A DNA stretch of 12,024 bases from Crocinitomicaceae bacterium. Lineage in GTDB: Bacteria > Bacteroidota > Bacteroidia > Flavobacteriales_D > Parvicellaceae. Location of the stretch: NCBI GenBank assembly GCA_002727735.1, contig PBXW01000114.1:16159-28182 (forward strand). Reading direction: 5' to 3'. The first letter of the stretch is position 1. Each line of letters begins with the position of its first letter. This document shows positions 1-7,334 of this stretch, in pieces. The notes beneath the pieces are model-generated. The model searched no databases, was not told the DNA's origin, and saw only the letters and a program-made list of their open reading frames with translations. The position numbers and the translations under genes are program-made.

Positions 1-333
1 ATGGCTTACAGAGAGTCTTTACCTAAATGTAATCCTGTCATTTTAGAACCTATGATGAAAATTGAGGTTGTTACACCTGAAGAAAATATGGGTGATGTTG
101 TTGGTGATTTAAATAGAAGAAGAGGCCTTATAGAAGGAATGGATGATAGAGCTGGATCTAAAGTTGTTAAGGCTAAAGTTCCCCTATCTGAGATGTTTGG
201 TTATGTAACTCAACTAAGAACAATTACATCTGGTAGAGCAACATCAAGCATGGAATTTTCACATTACGCTGAAGCTCCTAAGAATATTTCTGAGGATGTG
301 ATAGCAAAATCAAAAGGAGTTGTAACGGCATAA
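1..333 (+). CDS. fusA: Elongation factor G, C-terminal end (gene continues upstream of the window)
   Basis: This is the last 110 residues of EF-G, the GTPase that drives translocation of tRNA and mRNA on the ribosome. The visible part covers the end of domain IV and all of domain V. The conserved block with [20 protein letters not shown] lies at about residues 23-42, followed by the LRTITSGRA segment and the [11 protein letters not shown] ending typical of the family. The ATG at base 1 is almost certainly an internal methionine, because intact EF-G is about 700 residues long and has a Met at the matching place (the M-A-[YF]-R segment). The GTPase domains lie outside the window. The stop is only 10 bases before rpsJ, so the two are probably co-transcribed. 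Confidence 0.96.
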   Translation: MAYRESLPKCNPVILEPMMKIEVVTPEENMGDVVGDLNRRRGLIEGMDDRAGSKVVKAKVPLSEMFGYVTQLRTITSGRATSSMEFSHYAEAPKNISEDVIAKSKGVVTA

Positions 334-343
334 TTTATTGAGC

Positions 344-649
344 ATGAACCAAAAAATTAGAATAAAATTAAAATCGTACGATCACAATCTTGTTGATAAA
401 TCTGCAGAAAAGATTGTTAAAACAGTAAAGTCAACTGGCGCTGTGGTAAGTGGTCCAATTCCACTACCTACGCATAAAAGAATTTACACTGTTTTAAGGT
501 CACCTCACGTTAATAAAAAATCGAGAGAGCAGTTTCAACTTTGTGCTTATAAAAGATTGATGGATATATATAGTTCATCTTCTAAAACGATTGACGCATT
601 AATGAAATTAGAACTACCAAGTGGAGTAGATGTAGAAATTAAAGTATAA
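344..649 (+). CDS. rpsJ: 30S ribosomal protein S10 (uS10, NusE)
   Basis: S10 sits in the head of the 30S subunit and, as NusE, also takes part in transcription antitermination with NusB. The ORF gives 101 residues, the usual size. It starts [20 protein letters not shown], and the conserved loop segment [20 protein letters not shown] lies at residues 37-56, the extended loop that enters the subunit. I chose ATG at 344 over an in-frame TTG at 338, because the TTG adds only Met-Ser and the family starts at [10 protein letters not shown]. It is the first gene of the S10 block and follows fusA directly, without the long regulatory leader found ahead of rpsJ in Escherichia coli. Confidence 0.96.
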   Translation: MNQKIRIKLKSYDHNLVDKSAEKIVKTVKSTGAVVSGPIPLPTHKRIYTVLRSPHVNKKSREQFQLCAYKRLMDIYSSSSKTIDALMKLELPSGVDVEIKV

Positions 650-665
650 ATATTAAATATAGATA

Positions 666-1280
666 ATGGCTGGTATCATAGGAAAAAAAATAGGGATGAC
701 TAGCGTTTACAGTGCCGAGGGTAAAAATTTACCATGCACGATCATAGAAGCAGGACCATGTGTGGTCACTCAGATCAAGACGCAAGACAAAGATGGTTAC
801 GAATCTGTTCAATTAGGATTCGATGACAAGAAGGAGAAAAATACGCCTAAAGCTATGCTTGGGCACTTTGCAAAAGCTAAAACTACCCCTAAAAGAAAAA
901 TAGTAGAATTTAAAGGTTTTCAAGACGTAAACCTTGGTGATGCTGTTACTGTTGAACAATTCCAAGAAGGTGAATTTGTGGATGTAGCAGGAACTTCTAA
1001 AGGTAAAGGTTTTCAGGGTGTTGTTAAAAGACATGGATTTGCAGGTGTTGGCCAAGCAACTCATGGTCAACATAACAGAATGAGAGCACCTGGATCAATT
1101 GGAGCTGCTTCATACCCTTCAAGAGTATTTAAAGGAATGAAGATGGCAGGTAGAACTGGAGGAGAAAGAATTAAAATGATCAATTTACAGGTTCTTAAAG
1201 TTATTCCTGAGAAAAACATTTTAATAGTAAAAGGATCTGTTCCAGGTTCTAAGGGTACATATTTAATTGTTGAGAAATAA
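666..1280 (+). CDS. rplC: 50S ribosomal protein L3 (uL3)
   Basis: L3 is an early-assembling 50S protein that binds near the 3' end of 23S rRNA and reaches toward the peptidyl transferase centre. The 204-residue product is full length. It begins [12 protein letters not shown], has the [15 protein letters not shown] block at 111-125, and then the long extension loop with [20 protein letters not shown] at 136-155 and [14 protein letters not shown] at 156-169. The loop segment after PGSIG has no glutamine, where the E. coli protein has GQNQTPG carrying the methylated Gln; the modification is therefore not expected here (inference). The leader (tattaaatatagata) is AT-rich with no Shine-Dalgarno sequence. 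The stop TAA shares its last base with the rplD start. Confidence 0.97.
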   Translation: MAGIIGKKIGMTSVYSAEGKNLPCTIIEAGPCVVTQIKTQDKDGYESVQLGFDDKKEKNTPKAMLGHFAKAKTTPKRKIVEFKGFQDVNLGDAVTVEQFQEGEFVDVAGTSKGKGFQGVVKRHGFAGVGQATHGQHNRMRAPGSIGAASYPSRVFKGMKMAGRTGGERIKMINLQVLKVIPEKNILIVKGSVPGSKGTYLIVEK

Positions 1281-1909
1281 TGGAATTAAAAGTTTTAAAT
1301 AAAGAAGGAAAAGCAACGGCAAAAAAAGTAAAACTTAATGCTGGAGTTTTTGGTATTGAACCAAATGACCATGCTATTTATTTAGATGTTAAACAATATC
1401 TAGCCAACCAAAGACAAGGTACGCACCAGTCTAGAGAAAGAGGTGAGATTATTGGAAGTACAAGAAAAATAAAAAAGCAAAAGGGTACAGGTACTGCTAG
1501 AGCAGGTTCAATAAAAAATCCATTATTCAGAGGTGGTGGTAGAGTATTTGGACCTAGACCTAGAAATTATGGATTTAAATTGAATAAGAAAGTTAAATCT
1601 TTAGCTAGAAAATCTGCTCTTACCTACAAAGCAAAAGAAGAAGGTATCTTAATAATGGAAGAATTAACTTTCAAGACACCAAAAACAAAAGATTTCACAA
1701 CAATTTTGAAAAATCTTAACGTAGTCAATGATAGAACATTATTTGTGACAAGTGAAAAAGATCAAAACACAATATTGTCTACTAGGAATTTAAAAAACAC
1801 TAAAGTTATCACAGCTGACAAGTTAAATACTTATGATATTCTTAACTCTGTAAAGTTGATTATTTCAGAAAGTGCTGTGAGTCAAATTGAAAATCAATTT
1901 AAGGCATAA
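1280..1909 (+). CDS. rplD: 50S ribosomal protein L4 (uL4)
   Basis: L4 binds domain I of 23S rRNA, and its loop lines the constriction of the polypeptide exit tunnel. The product is 209 residues, as expected. The tunnel loop is clear at about residues 44-100, with GTHQSRERGEIIGSTRK, then KKQKGTGTARAGSIKNPLFRGGG, then GPRPRNYGF. The globular part follows, with the LNKKVKSLARKSAL helix near 101-114. The start overlaps the rplC stop by one base (TAATG), which suggests translational coupling. In E. coli L4 represses its own operon through the rpsJ leader; no equivalent leader is visible here, so that control cannot be assumed. Confidence 0.97.
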   Translation: MELKVLNKEGKATAKKVKLNAGVFGIEPNDHAIYLDVKQYLANQRQGTHQSRERGEIIGSTRKIKKQKGTGTARAGSIKNPLFRGGGRVFGPRPRNYGFKLNKKVKSLARKSALTYKAKEEGILIMEELTFKTPKTKDFTTILKNLNVVNDRTLFVTSEKDQNTILSTRNLKNTKVITADKLNTYDILNSVKLIISESAVSQIENQFKA

Positions 1910-1912
1910 ATC

Positions 1913-2209
1913 ATGAACGATATAATTTTAAAACCAATATTGACTGAAAAAATGGCTGACCTTGGTGAAAGGTTAAACAGATATGCCTTTGAAGTAGATA
2001 GCAATGCTAATAAGATTGAAATTAAGAATGCTATTGAGAATGCTTACGGTGTAAATGTTAAGGCTGTTAACACGATGAAGCACGGAGGTGGGAAAAGAAA
2101 AATGAAATACACCAATAGAGGTGTTTCTTTTCAAAGAAATAAACTTATTAAAAAAGCCATTGTAACTCTTGAAGAAGGGGATACAATTGACTTGTATGAA
2201 AACATTTAA
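1913..2209 (+). CDS. rplW: 50S ribosomal protein L23 (uL23)
   Basis: L23 lies at the exit of the ribosomal tunnel and in bacteria forms the docking site for trigger factor and SRP. The 98-residue product begins with the hallmark ILKPILTEKM at residues 5-14 and has the YAFEVDSNANKIEIKNAIE core at 24-42. The extended loop MKHGGGKRKMKYTNRG at 55-70 is followed by the KKAIVTLEEGDTIDLYE ending. Length and order match bacterial L23. The start lies 3 bases after the rplD stop, with no Shine-Dalgarno sequence in the gap, so ribosomes probably arrive by coupling from rplD. Confidence 0.96.
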   Translation: MNDIILKPILTEKMADLGERLNRYAFEVDSNANKIEIKNAIENAYGVNVKAVNTMKHGGGKRKMKYTNRGVSFQRNKLIKKAIVTLEEGDTIDLYENI

Positions 2210-2221
2210 TGATAGAAGATC

Positions 2222-3046
2222 ATGAGCTTGAAAAAATTTAAACCAACTACTCCAGGACAACGTCACAAAGTTGTTAGTGACTACAGTGAGGTTACTACCA
2301 ATAAGCCTGAAAAATCTTTAACAAAAGGTTCAGGTAAAAGTGGTGGTAGAAATAATTCTGGTAAAATGACCATGAGATATATCGGTGGTGGTCATAAAAG
2401 AAAATATAGAGTTATTGATTTTAACAGAAGCAAACACAATATTCCTGCTACTGTAAAAACAATTGAATATGATCCAAACAGATCAGCAAGAATTGCATTG
2501 TTAGTTTATGCTGATGGTGAAAAGAGATATATTCTAGCTCCAGAAGGTTTGGTTGTAGGACAGAAAGTTGTTTCTGGTAAAGAAGCTACTCCTGAAGTGG
2601 GTAATGCTATGTATTTAAAGGATATTCCATTGGGTACAATTATCCATAATATTGAAATGAAACCAGGCAAGGGTGGTGCTATTGCAAGAAGCGCAGGTTC
2701 TTTTGCACAACTAAATGCAAGAGATGGAAAGTATGCTATTATTAAGCTTCCATCAGGTGAAGTAAGAATGATTCTTACCTCTTGTATTGCAACCATTGGA
2801 TCTGTTTCTAATGCTGAAAATAACTTACAAGTTTCTGGAAAAGCTGGTCGTAAAAGATGGTTAGGTAGAAGACCTAGAGTTAGAGGTGTAGTGATGAACC
2901 CAGTAGATCATCCAATGGGTGGTGGTGAAGGTCGTGCTTCAGGAGGCCATCCAAGATCAAGAAAAGGTTTACCTGCAAAAGGATATAAAACAAGAAGTAA
3001 AACAAAATCTTCAAACAGATTTATAATTGATAGAAGAAAAAAATAA
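2222..3046 (+). CDS. rplB: 50S ribosomal protein L2 (uL2)
   Basis: L2 is one of the most conserved 50S proteins; it helps join the subunits and lies close to the peptidyl transferase centre. The 274-residue product is full length. It shows [12 protein letters not shown] near the start, [20 protein letters not shown] at 42-61, and the C-terminal core [20 protein letters not shown] at 222-241. His230 matches the E. coli His229 that was once studied for a role in peptide transfer. The lysine- and arginine-rich tail ([19 protein letters not shown]) is normal. The 12-base gap to rplW contains AGAAGA but no good Shine-Dalgarno sequence. Confidence 0.98.
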   Translation: MSLKKFKPTTPGQRHKVVSDYSEVTTNKPEKSLTKGSGKSGGRNNSGKMTMRYIGGGHKRKYRVIDFNRSKHNIPATVKTIEYDPNRSARIALLVYADGEKRYILAPEGLVVGQKVVSGKEATPEVGNAMYLKDIPLGTIIHNIEMKPGKGGAIARSAGSFAQLNARDGKYAIIKLPSGEVRMILTSCIATIGSVSNAENNLQVSGKAGRKRWLGRRPRVRGVVMNPVDHPMGGGEGRASGGHPRSRKGLPAKGYKTRSKTKSSNRFIIDRRKK

Positions 3047-3056
3047 TTAGAAAAGC

Positions 3057-3323
3057 ATGGCAAGATCATTAAAAAAACCACCATTTGTTCATTATAAATT
3101 AATGAAAAGAGTTGAAGAGGCTCAAGAATCTGGAAAGAGAAAAGTGATCAAGACTTGGTCTAGAGCTTCTACAATAACACCAGAATTTGTGAATCTTACG
3201 ATTGCAGTTCACAATGGAATGAAATTCATACCTGTTTTTGTAACAGAAAATATGGTTGGTCATAAATTAGGTGAGTTTGCTCCTACAAGAAACTTTAGGG
3301 GTCATGGAGGTAAAAAGAATTAA
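3057..3323 (+). CDS. rpsS: 30S ribosomal protein S19 (uS19)
   Basis: S19 binds 16S rRNA in the 30S head next to S13 and contacts the A-site finger of the large subunit. The product is 88 residues. It reads [20 protein letters not shown] at the start, has the [20 protein letters not shown] block at 31-50 and [20 protein letters not shown] at 51-70, and ends [18 protein letters not shown]. All of these are signature parts of bacterial S19. It sits between rplB and rplV, as in almost all bacteria. The short leader (ttagaaaagc) is purine-rich but not a standard ribosome binding site. Confidence 0.97.
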   Translation: MARSLKKPPFVHYKLMKRVEEAQESGKRKVIKTWSRASTITPEFVNLTIAVHNGMKFIPVFVTENMVGHKLGEFAPTRNFRGHGGKKN

Positions 3324-3338
3324 TTAAAAACCTGAAAA

Positions 3339-3731
3339 ATGGGTGCAAGAAAAAGAAATAGTTCAGAGAAATTAAAAGAAGCTAAAAAGTCAATGGCAAT
3401 TGCTAAACTTAATAATTGCCCAACTTCTCCTCGTAAAATGAGATTAGTGGCAGATTTAGTTAGAGGTGAAGATGTTTACAATGCGTTAAATATCTTGAAA
3501 TTTAGCCCGAAGCATGCTTCAAGAAATTTAGAAAAATTATTATTGTCTGCTATCAATAATTGGGAGCAGAAAAACGAAGGTGAAGATCCCGCTGATGCAA
3601 ATTTAGTAGTGAAAACTATCCATGTGGATAGTGCTAGAATGTTAAAAAGAATTCAAGCAGCACCTCAGGGAAGAGCTCATCGAATTAGAAAGAGATCAAA
3701 TCACGTTACGTTAATAATAGATAAAGCTTAA
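3339..3731 (+). CDS. rplV: 50S ribosomal protein L22 (uL22)
   Basis: L22 contacts all domains of 23S rRNA, and its long hairpin lines the exit tunnel beside L4. The product is 130 residues with a charged N-terminal extension ([19 protein letters not shown]) before the usual beginning [20 protein letters not shown] at residues 20-39. That extension is the reason for keeping the ATG at 3339; from memory it is common in Bacteroidota. The tunnel hairpin is visible at about 98-122 ([20 protein letters not shown]), followed by [10 protein letters not shown]. The gene keeps the usual rpsS-rplV-rpsC order. Confidence 0.96.
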   Translation: MGARKRNSSEKLKEAKKSMAIAKLNNCPTSPRKMRLVADLVRGEDVYNALNILKFSPKHASRNLEKLLLSAINNWEQKNEGEDPADANLVVKTIHVDSARMLKRIQAAPQGRAHRIRKRSNHVTLIIDKA

Positions 3732-3740
3732 ATCAAAGAA

Positions 3741-4433
3741 ATGGGACAAAAAACTAACCCGATAGGAAATAGATTAGGATTCATCAGAGGATGGGACTCT
3801 AATTGGTATGGTGGTAAAGATTATTCTGCCAAATTAGTAGAGGACAACAAAATCCGAAAATATCTTAATGTTAGATTACAAAAAGCAAGTATTTCAAAAA
3901 TTGTTATTGAAAGAACACTTAAGTTAATTACAATTACTATCAATACTGCAAGACCAGGTGTTATTATAGGTAAAGCTGGGTCTGAAGTGGATAAGCTTAA
4001 GGAAGAATTAAAGAAATTAACTTCAAAAGAAGTTCAAATCAACATTTTTGAAATAAAAAGACCTGAGCTTGACGCTAAATTGGTAGCTGATAGTATTGCA
4101 AGACAAATTGAAGCAAGAATCTCATTTAGAAGAGCTATAAAGATGGCTATCGCATCTACAATGAGAATGGGAGCAGAAGGTATTAAGGTTAAAATTTCTG
4201 GTAGATTAAATGGTGCTGAAATGGCAAGAAGCGAGATGTATAAAGATGGTAGAATTCCATTACATACTTTCAGAGCAGATGTTGATTATGCTCTTTCTGA
4301 AGCCCTTACTACTTATGGATTGATTGGAATTAAAGTTTGGATTTGTAATGGTGAAGTATACGGGAAAAGAGATTTATCTCCAAACATTGGTTCTGGAAAA
4401 AGAAAATCAAAAGCTGATTCAAGAAAAAGATAA
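3741..4433 (+). CDS. rpsC: 30S ribosomal protein S3 (uS3)
   Basis: S3 lies at the mRNA entry pore of the 30S subunit and contributes to the ribosome's helicase activity. The 230-residue product opens with [20 protein letters not shown]. It carries a type II KH domain with the GKAG (GxxG) loop at residues 77-80. The C-terminal domain includes [20 protein letters not shown] at 151-170, [14 protein letters not shown], and [17 protein letters not shown] near the end. The short basic tail ([13 protein letters not shown]) is ordinary. Nothing is missing. The leader AATCAAAGAA is A-rich without a Shine-Dalgarno sequence. Confidence 0.97.
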   Translation: MGQKTNPIGNRLGFIRGWDSNWYGGKDYSAKLVEDNKIRKYLNVRLQKASISKIVIERTLKLITITINTARPGVIIGKAGSEVDKLKEELKKLTSKEVQINIFEIKRPELDAKLVADSIARQIEARISFRRAIKMAIASTMRMGAEGIKVKISGRLNGAEMARSEMYKDGRIPLHTFRADVDYALSEALTTYGLIGIKVWICNGEVYGKRDLSPNIGSGKRKSKADSRKR

Positions 4434-4446
4434 TTAAGACAACATT

Positions 4447-4866
4447 ATGTTACAACCAAAGAAGACTAAATTTAGAAAGCAACAAAAAGGTAAAATTAAA
4501 GGTAACGCCCAAAGAGGTAGTCAGATTGCCTTTGGTTCTTTTGGTATTAAATCCATGGATGAAGGTTTCTTAACATCAAGACAAATAGAAGCTGCGCGTA
4601 TTGCTGTAACAAGATACATGAAGAGGGAAGGTAAAGTGTGGATTAGGGTTTTTCCTGACAAACCAATTACATCAAAACCAGCAGAGGTAAGAATGGGTAA
4701 AGGTAAAGGTGCTTTAGATCATTGGGTAGCTGTTATAAGACCAGGAAGAGTATTGTTTGAAGCAGACGGGGTTCCTTATGATATAGCAAAGGAAGCATTA
4801 AGATTAGCGGCACAAAAATTGCCACTTAAGACCAAATTTGTTGTTAGAAACGATTTTGTAAACTGA
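4447..4866 (+). CDS. rplP: 50S ribosomal protein L16 (uL16)
   Basis: L16 is a late-assembling 50S protein that helps position A-site tRNA near the peptidyl transferase centre. The product is 139 residues and starts [20 protein letters not shown]. It contains [19 protein letters not shown] at 42-60 and [20 protein letters not shown] at 64-83, then [20 protein letters not shown]. Arg82 in VRMGKGKG matches the E. coli Arg81 that can be hydroxylated; whether this organism modifies it cannot be seen here. The gene lies 13 bases after rpsC and 13 before rpmC. Confidence 0.97.
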   Translation: MLQPKKTKFRKQQKGKIKGNAQRGSQIAFGSFGIKSMDEGFLTSRQIEAARIAVTRYMKREGKVWIRVFPDKPITSKPAEVRMGKGKGALDHWVAVIRPGRVLFEADGVPYDIAKEALRLAAQKLPLKTKFVVRNDFVN

Positions 4867-4879
4867 TTAAGTTAATAAA

Positions 4880-5095
4880 GTGAAAAAGAAAGAATTCAAC
4901 ATAAAACTAAGCGGATTAACTCTTGAAGAATTAAGAGAAATGCTTAATAATACTCAGACTGATTTAAATAAAATGAGAATGAGCCATAGAACAGCCGAAA
5001 TAGAAAATCCGGTTGAGATAAGAACAGTTAGAAGAAATGTGGCTAGAATTCTTACTGAGATTAAAAAAAGAGAATTACAAGACACTACTAATTAA
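4880..5095 (+). CDS. rpmC: 50S ribosomal protein L29 (uL29)
   Basis: L29 is a small two-helix protein next to L23 at the tunnel exit. The product is 71 residues. It begins with GTG at 4880, making it the only complete gene in the window whose best start is not ATG. The choice rests on the reading [20 protein letters not shown], which fits the family start; the first in-frame ATG (codon 21) would remove conserved helix 1. Helix 2 holds [20 protein letters not shown] at about residues 47-66. The stop TAA overlaps the rpsQ ATG by one base. Confidence 0.93.
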   Translation: MKKKEFNIKLSGLTLEELREMLNNTQTDLNKMRMSHRTAEIENPVEIRTVRRNVARILTEIKKRELQDTTN

Positions 5096-5355
5096 TGGAA
5101 AACATGAGAAACTTAAGAAAAGAAAGAGTAGGAATAGTAACTAGTTCAAAGATGGATAAATCCATTACAGTTGAAGTGGAAAGAAGAGTGAAGCACCCTA
5201 AATATGGGAAGTTCGTTAAAAAATCATCTTCATTTATTGCTCATGATGAAAAGAATGAATGCACAGAAGGTGATACAGTGAAGATTATGGAGACAAGACC
5301 TTTGAGCAAGCTAAAAAACTGGAGATTAGTAGAAATACTTGAAAAAGCAAAATAA
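5095..5355 (+). CDS. rpsQ: 30S ribosomal protein S17 (uS17)
   Basis: S17 is an OB-fold primary binding protein of the 16S rRNA 5' domain. The product is 86 residues and has the core [60 protein letters not shown] and [13 protein letters not shown]. The ATG at 5095 overlaps the rpmC stop (TAATG) and gives an [11 protein letters not shown] start. A second in-frame ATG at 5104 gives MRNLRKER and is also possible; family alignments start within these few residues, so the difference is only three amino acids. The overlapping start is preferred because of likely coupling with rpmC. Confidence 0.94.
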   Translation: MENMRNLRKERVGIVTSSKMDKSITVEVERRVKHPKYGKFVKKSSSFIAHDEKNECTEGDTVKIMETRPLSKLKNWRLVEILEKAK

Positions 5356-5361
5356 TTTAAA

Positions 5362-5730
5362 ATGGTACAACAGGAAAGTAGATTATCAGTTGCAGATAAC
5401 AGTGGAGCCAAAGAGGTTTTAGTTATCAGAGTACTTGGCGGAACAAAAAGAAGATATGCTTCTATTGGAGATCAAGTTGTTGTGACAGTAAAAGATGCAA
5501 CACCGGCTGGAAACGTCAAAAAAGGACAAGTTTCTAGAGCTGTTGTTGTAAGGACAAAAAAAGAAGTTAGAAGAAACGATGGTTCTTACATCAGATTTGA
5601 CAACAATGCAGTTGTATTATTAAATAATACTGGAGAGATGAGAGGTACAAGGATTTTTGGTCCTGTTGCTAGGGAGTTAAGAGAAAAACAATTTATGAAG
5701 ATTGTATCATTAGCGCCTGAAGTGCTTTAA
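5362..5730 (+). CDS. rplN: 50S ribosomal protein L14 (uL14)
   Basis: L14 forms an intersubunit bridge on the 50S side and is the binding platform for the silencing factor RsfS. The product is 122 residues, exactly the common length. It shows [20 protein letters not shown], then [20 protein letters not shown], the [19 protein letters not shown] strand-loop region, [11 protein letters not shown], and the ending [20 protein letters not shown]. This is the first gene of the spc block, but only 6 bases separate it from rpsQ, so no separate promoter is visible and the S10 and spc blocks appear to run together. Confidence 0.97.
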   Translation: MVQQESRLSVADNSGAKEVLVIRVLGGTKRRYASIGDQVVVTVKDATPAGNVKKGQVSRAVVVRTKKEVRRNDGSYIRFDNNAVVLLNNTGEMRGTRIFGPVARELREKQFMKIVSLAPEVL

Positions 5731-5741
5731 AATTTGAAAAA

Positions 5742-6071
5742 ATGCAAAAGAAACTTAAAATAAAAAAAGGAGACACTGTTAAAGTTATAGCAGGAGCTGC
5801 TAGCGGACAACAAGGTGTTATTCTTGATGTTGATTATAGCAAAGAAAGAGTTTTTGTTGAAGGCCTTTCTGTTATAAATAAAAAGCATGTTAAACCACAA
5901 ACTGATAAAGCAAATCCAGATGGTGGTATAATTGAAAAGGATAGAAGTATTCATATTTCAAACGTTATGCTAGTGCATAATGGTGAAACTACTAAAGTTG
6001 GTAGAAAATTAAATGACAACAACAAATTAGTAAGATTTGCTAAAAAAACTGGGGAGGAAATAAACTCATGA
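5742..6071 (+). CDS. rplX: 50S ribosomal protein L24 (uL24)
   Basis: L24 is one of the first proteins to bind 23S rRNA and later borders the tunnel exit. The product is 109 residues. It has an N-terminal KOW motif, with [20 protein letters not shown] at about 8-27, and the following VINKKHVKP segment near 44-52. The remainder contains [18 protein letters not shown] and a short basic C-terminus. In the KOW region, [10 protein letters not shown] stands where many homologues have G-x-x-K-G-K-x-G, a small variation. The last four bases (ATGA) overlap the rplE start. Confidence 0.95.
   Translation: MQKKLKIKKGDTVKVIAGAASGQQGVILDVDYSKERVFVEGLSVINKKHVKPQTDKANPDGGIIEKDRSIHISNVMLVHNGETTKVGRKLNDNNKLVRFAKKTGEEINS
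6051..6057 (+). promoter_or_regulatory. Shine-Dalgarno-like site ahead of rplE
   Basis: The bases GGGGAGG lie 10 bases before the rplE ATG, inside the last codons of rplX. This is the clearest Shine-Dalgarno match in the window; nearly every other start has only an A-rich leader, as is usual in Bacteroidota. It may be real, or a by-product of codons for Gly-Glu-Glu. Confidence 0.4.
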
Positions 6072-6615
6072 GTTATACACCAAGATTAAAAGAAAAGTAC
6101 AGTAAGGAGATTGTACCTTCTTTGAAGGAAAAATTTAATTACAAGAGCTTAATGGAAGTTCCTAAGGTTGAGAAAATCGTTATTAGCCAAGGAGTTGGTG
6201 AAGCAGTTTCTGATAGAAAATTAATAGAAAATGCTGCAGCTGATTTGTCATCAATCGCGGGTCAAAAGGCTTTAATAGTAAACTCTAAAAAAGACGTATC
6301 TAACTTCAAATTAAGAAAAGGTATGCCAATTGGTACAAAAGTCACTTTGAGAAGAGAAAAGATGTATGAATTTTTAGATAGATTAATTTCTGTTGCTCTT
6401 CCAAGAACAAGAGATTTCAGAGGAGTTAAATCAAAGGAGATGGAAGAGGTAATTTCACTATTGGAATAAAAGAGAGTATAATTTTCCCTGAATTAGACAT
6501 TGATAAAGTAAAAAAGATATTAGGTATGGATATCACAATTGTAACATCTGCAAATACTACAGAAGAAGGTAAAGCATTGTTAGAAGAATTTGGATTTCCA
6601 TTTACAAAAAAATAA
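6068..6615 (+). CDS. rplE: 50S ribosomal protein L5 (uL5), reading frame broken; open frame as sequenced ends at 6469
   Basis: L5 binds 5S rRNA and forms the central protuberance, touching P-site tRNA. The frame from ATG 6068 is a clean L5 from [19 protein letters not shown] to [14 protein letters not shown] (residues 106-119) and then VKSK (120-123). It then diverges into [10 protein letters not shown] and stops at 6467-6469, giving 133 residues where the family has about 180. The missing part, [20 protein letters not shown] onward to GFPFTKK, is present from 6439 to the TAA at 6613-6615 in the -1 frame. In other L5 proteins two residues (often Ser-Phe) lie between this Lys and the Asp; here only two bases do, so about four bases appear to be missing. 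Joined by a -1 shift at 6436, the protein would be 182 residues. The start overlaps rplX by four bases (ATGA). Confidence 0.93.
6437..6438 (+). other. rplE: Frame break in rplE (apparent net 4-base deletion)
   Basis: The codons TCA AAG at 6431-6436 are the last that match L5 in frame 0, and GAT at 6439-6441 is the first that matches in the downstream frame. Only GA lies between, where the family pattern needs six bases. An ancestral AAG GAA TTT GAT (Lys-Glu-Phe-Asp) losing ATTT would give exactly the bases seen; that reconstruction is inference. AAAGGAG at 6433-6439 spans the break. Confidence 0.8.
6439..6615 (+). pseudogene. rplE: Out-of-frame C-terminal third of L5
   Basis: This is the displaced continuation of rplE, 58 codons plus a stop, in the -1 frame relative to the rplE start. 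It reads [20 protein letters not shown], then [20 protein letters not shown], then [17 protein letters not shown], a complete and undegraded L5 C-terminus with no internal stop. It has no start codon of its own before the internal Met in GMDIT, so it is not a separate gene. The lack of further damage suggests that the frame break is very recent or artificial. It ends 6 bases before rpsN, the spacing expected of an intact rplE. Confidence 0.9.
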
Positions 6616-6621
6616 AGAATT

Positions 6622-6909
6622 ATGGCTAAAGAATCAATGAAAGCAAAAGAGCGCAAGAGAGCAAAACTTGCAGCTCTGTATGAAGAAAGAAGAGCTGAAC
6701 TTAGAAAAGCTCAGAGTGAGGGTGACTGGGAGGCTATGTATAAATTACAAAAATTACCTAAGAACTCTATGGGTGTAAGAAAGCACAATCGTTGCCAAAT
6801 AACTGGAAGGCCAAGAGGTTATATGAGACAATTTGGTATTTCTAGGGTGACATTTAGAGAAATGGCAGTTGCTGGTAAAATACCTGGAATAACTAAAGCA
6901 AGTTGGTAA
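6622..6909 (+). CDS. rpsN: 30S ribosomal protein S14 (uS14), form without zinc ligands
   Basis: S14 binds 16S rRNA in the 30S head and completes late assembly. The 95-residue product is the long type without the CxxC pairs of the zinc form; its only cysteine is Cys58 in [10 protein letters not shown]. The start [20 protein letters not shown] and the end [31 protein letters not shown] are typical. It is a few residues longer than the roughly 89 I recall for Bacteroidota, with the extra length in an acidic stretch near 29-42 ([14 protein letters not shown]). If rplE translation really ends at 6469, 152 untranslated bases precede this start; otherwise the gap is 6 bases. Confidence 0.95.
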   Translation: MAKESMKAKERKRAKLAALYEERRAELRKAQSEGDWEAMYKLQKLPKNSMGVRKHNRCQITGRPRGYMRQFGISRVTFREMAVAGKIPGITKASW

Positions 6910-6925
6910 TATAAAAAAAGGAACA

Positions 6926-7324
6926 ATGACAACAGATCCAATATCAGATTATTTAACAAGGTTAAGAAACGCAATCAGCGCTAAGCATAAAGTAGTAGAA
7001 ATACCTGCTTCAAATGTTAAAAGAGAAATGACTCAGATCCTAATGGAAAAGGGATACATTTTAAACTATAAAGTTATTGAAGATAACAAGCAAGGCGTTA
7101 TTAAAATTGCTTTAAAATATAATGGAAGAACAAAGCAACCTGCTATTAACAACTTAACAAGAGTAAGTAAGCCAGGTTTAAGAAAATATGCTGGAGTTGA
7201 AAAAATGCCAAGAGTTTTAAATGGTCTTGGAATTGCAATAGTTTCAACTTCTAAAGGTTTAATAACAGACAAAGAAGCAAGAAAACAAAACGTAGGCGGA
7301 GAAGTAATTTGCTACGTAGATTAA
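6926..7324 (+). CDS. rpsH: 30S ribosomal protein S8 (uS8)
   Basis: S8 is a primary binder of the central domain of 16S rRNA and in E. coli represses spc operon translation by binding mRNA near the rplE start. The product is 132 residues. It begins [20 protein letters not shown] and ends with the RNA-binding module [20 protein letters not shown] and [13 protein letters not shown] (residues 100-132). The leader has AAGGA at 6918-6922, but it ends only 3 bases before ATG, too close for a standard ribosome binding site. I could not recognise an S8-like mRNA target in this window, so the E. coli control is not claimed. Confidence 0.97.
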   Translation: MTTDPISDYLTRLRNAISAKHKVVEIPASNVKREMTQILMEKGYILNYKVIEDNKQGVIKIALKYNGRTKQPAINNLTRVSKPGLRKYAGVEKMPRVLNGLGIAIVSTSKGLITDKEARKQNVGGEVICYVD

Positions 7325-7334
7325 AATTTTAGAA

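Noticed and set aside
338..343. TTG start for rpsJ six bases upstream of the ATG
   Set aside because: It adds only Met-Ser to a protein whose family begins at [10 protein letters not shown], and an ATG is available.
813..1073. Open frame on the minus strand opposite rplC, and similar minus-strand frames at 1973-2266, 2506-2796, 5727-5954, 7066-7272, 7259-7471 and 7667-8011
   Set aside because: They lie opposite well-identified ribosomal protein genes, have low-complexity Phe/Leu/Ser-rich translations typical of the reverse of AT-rich coding DNA, and resemble no family I know.
6470..6621. A possible intergenic regulatory region between rplE and rpsN
   Set aside because: It looks like a 152-base gap only because of the frame break; it is coding sequence for the L5 C-terminus in another frame.
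6426..6656. Minus-strand open frame over the rplE break and the start of rpsN
   Set aside because: The plus strand across the same bases encodes the conserved L5 C-terminus, which fully explains the sequence; the minus-strand translation is Ser/Ile/Phe-rich with no recognisable domain.
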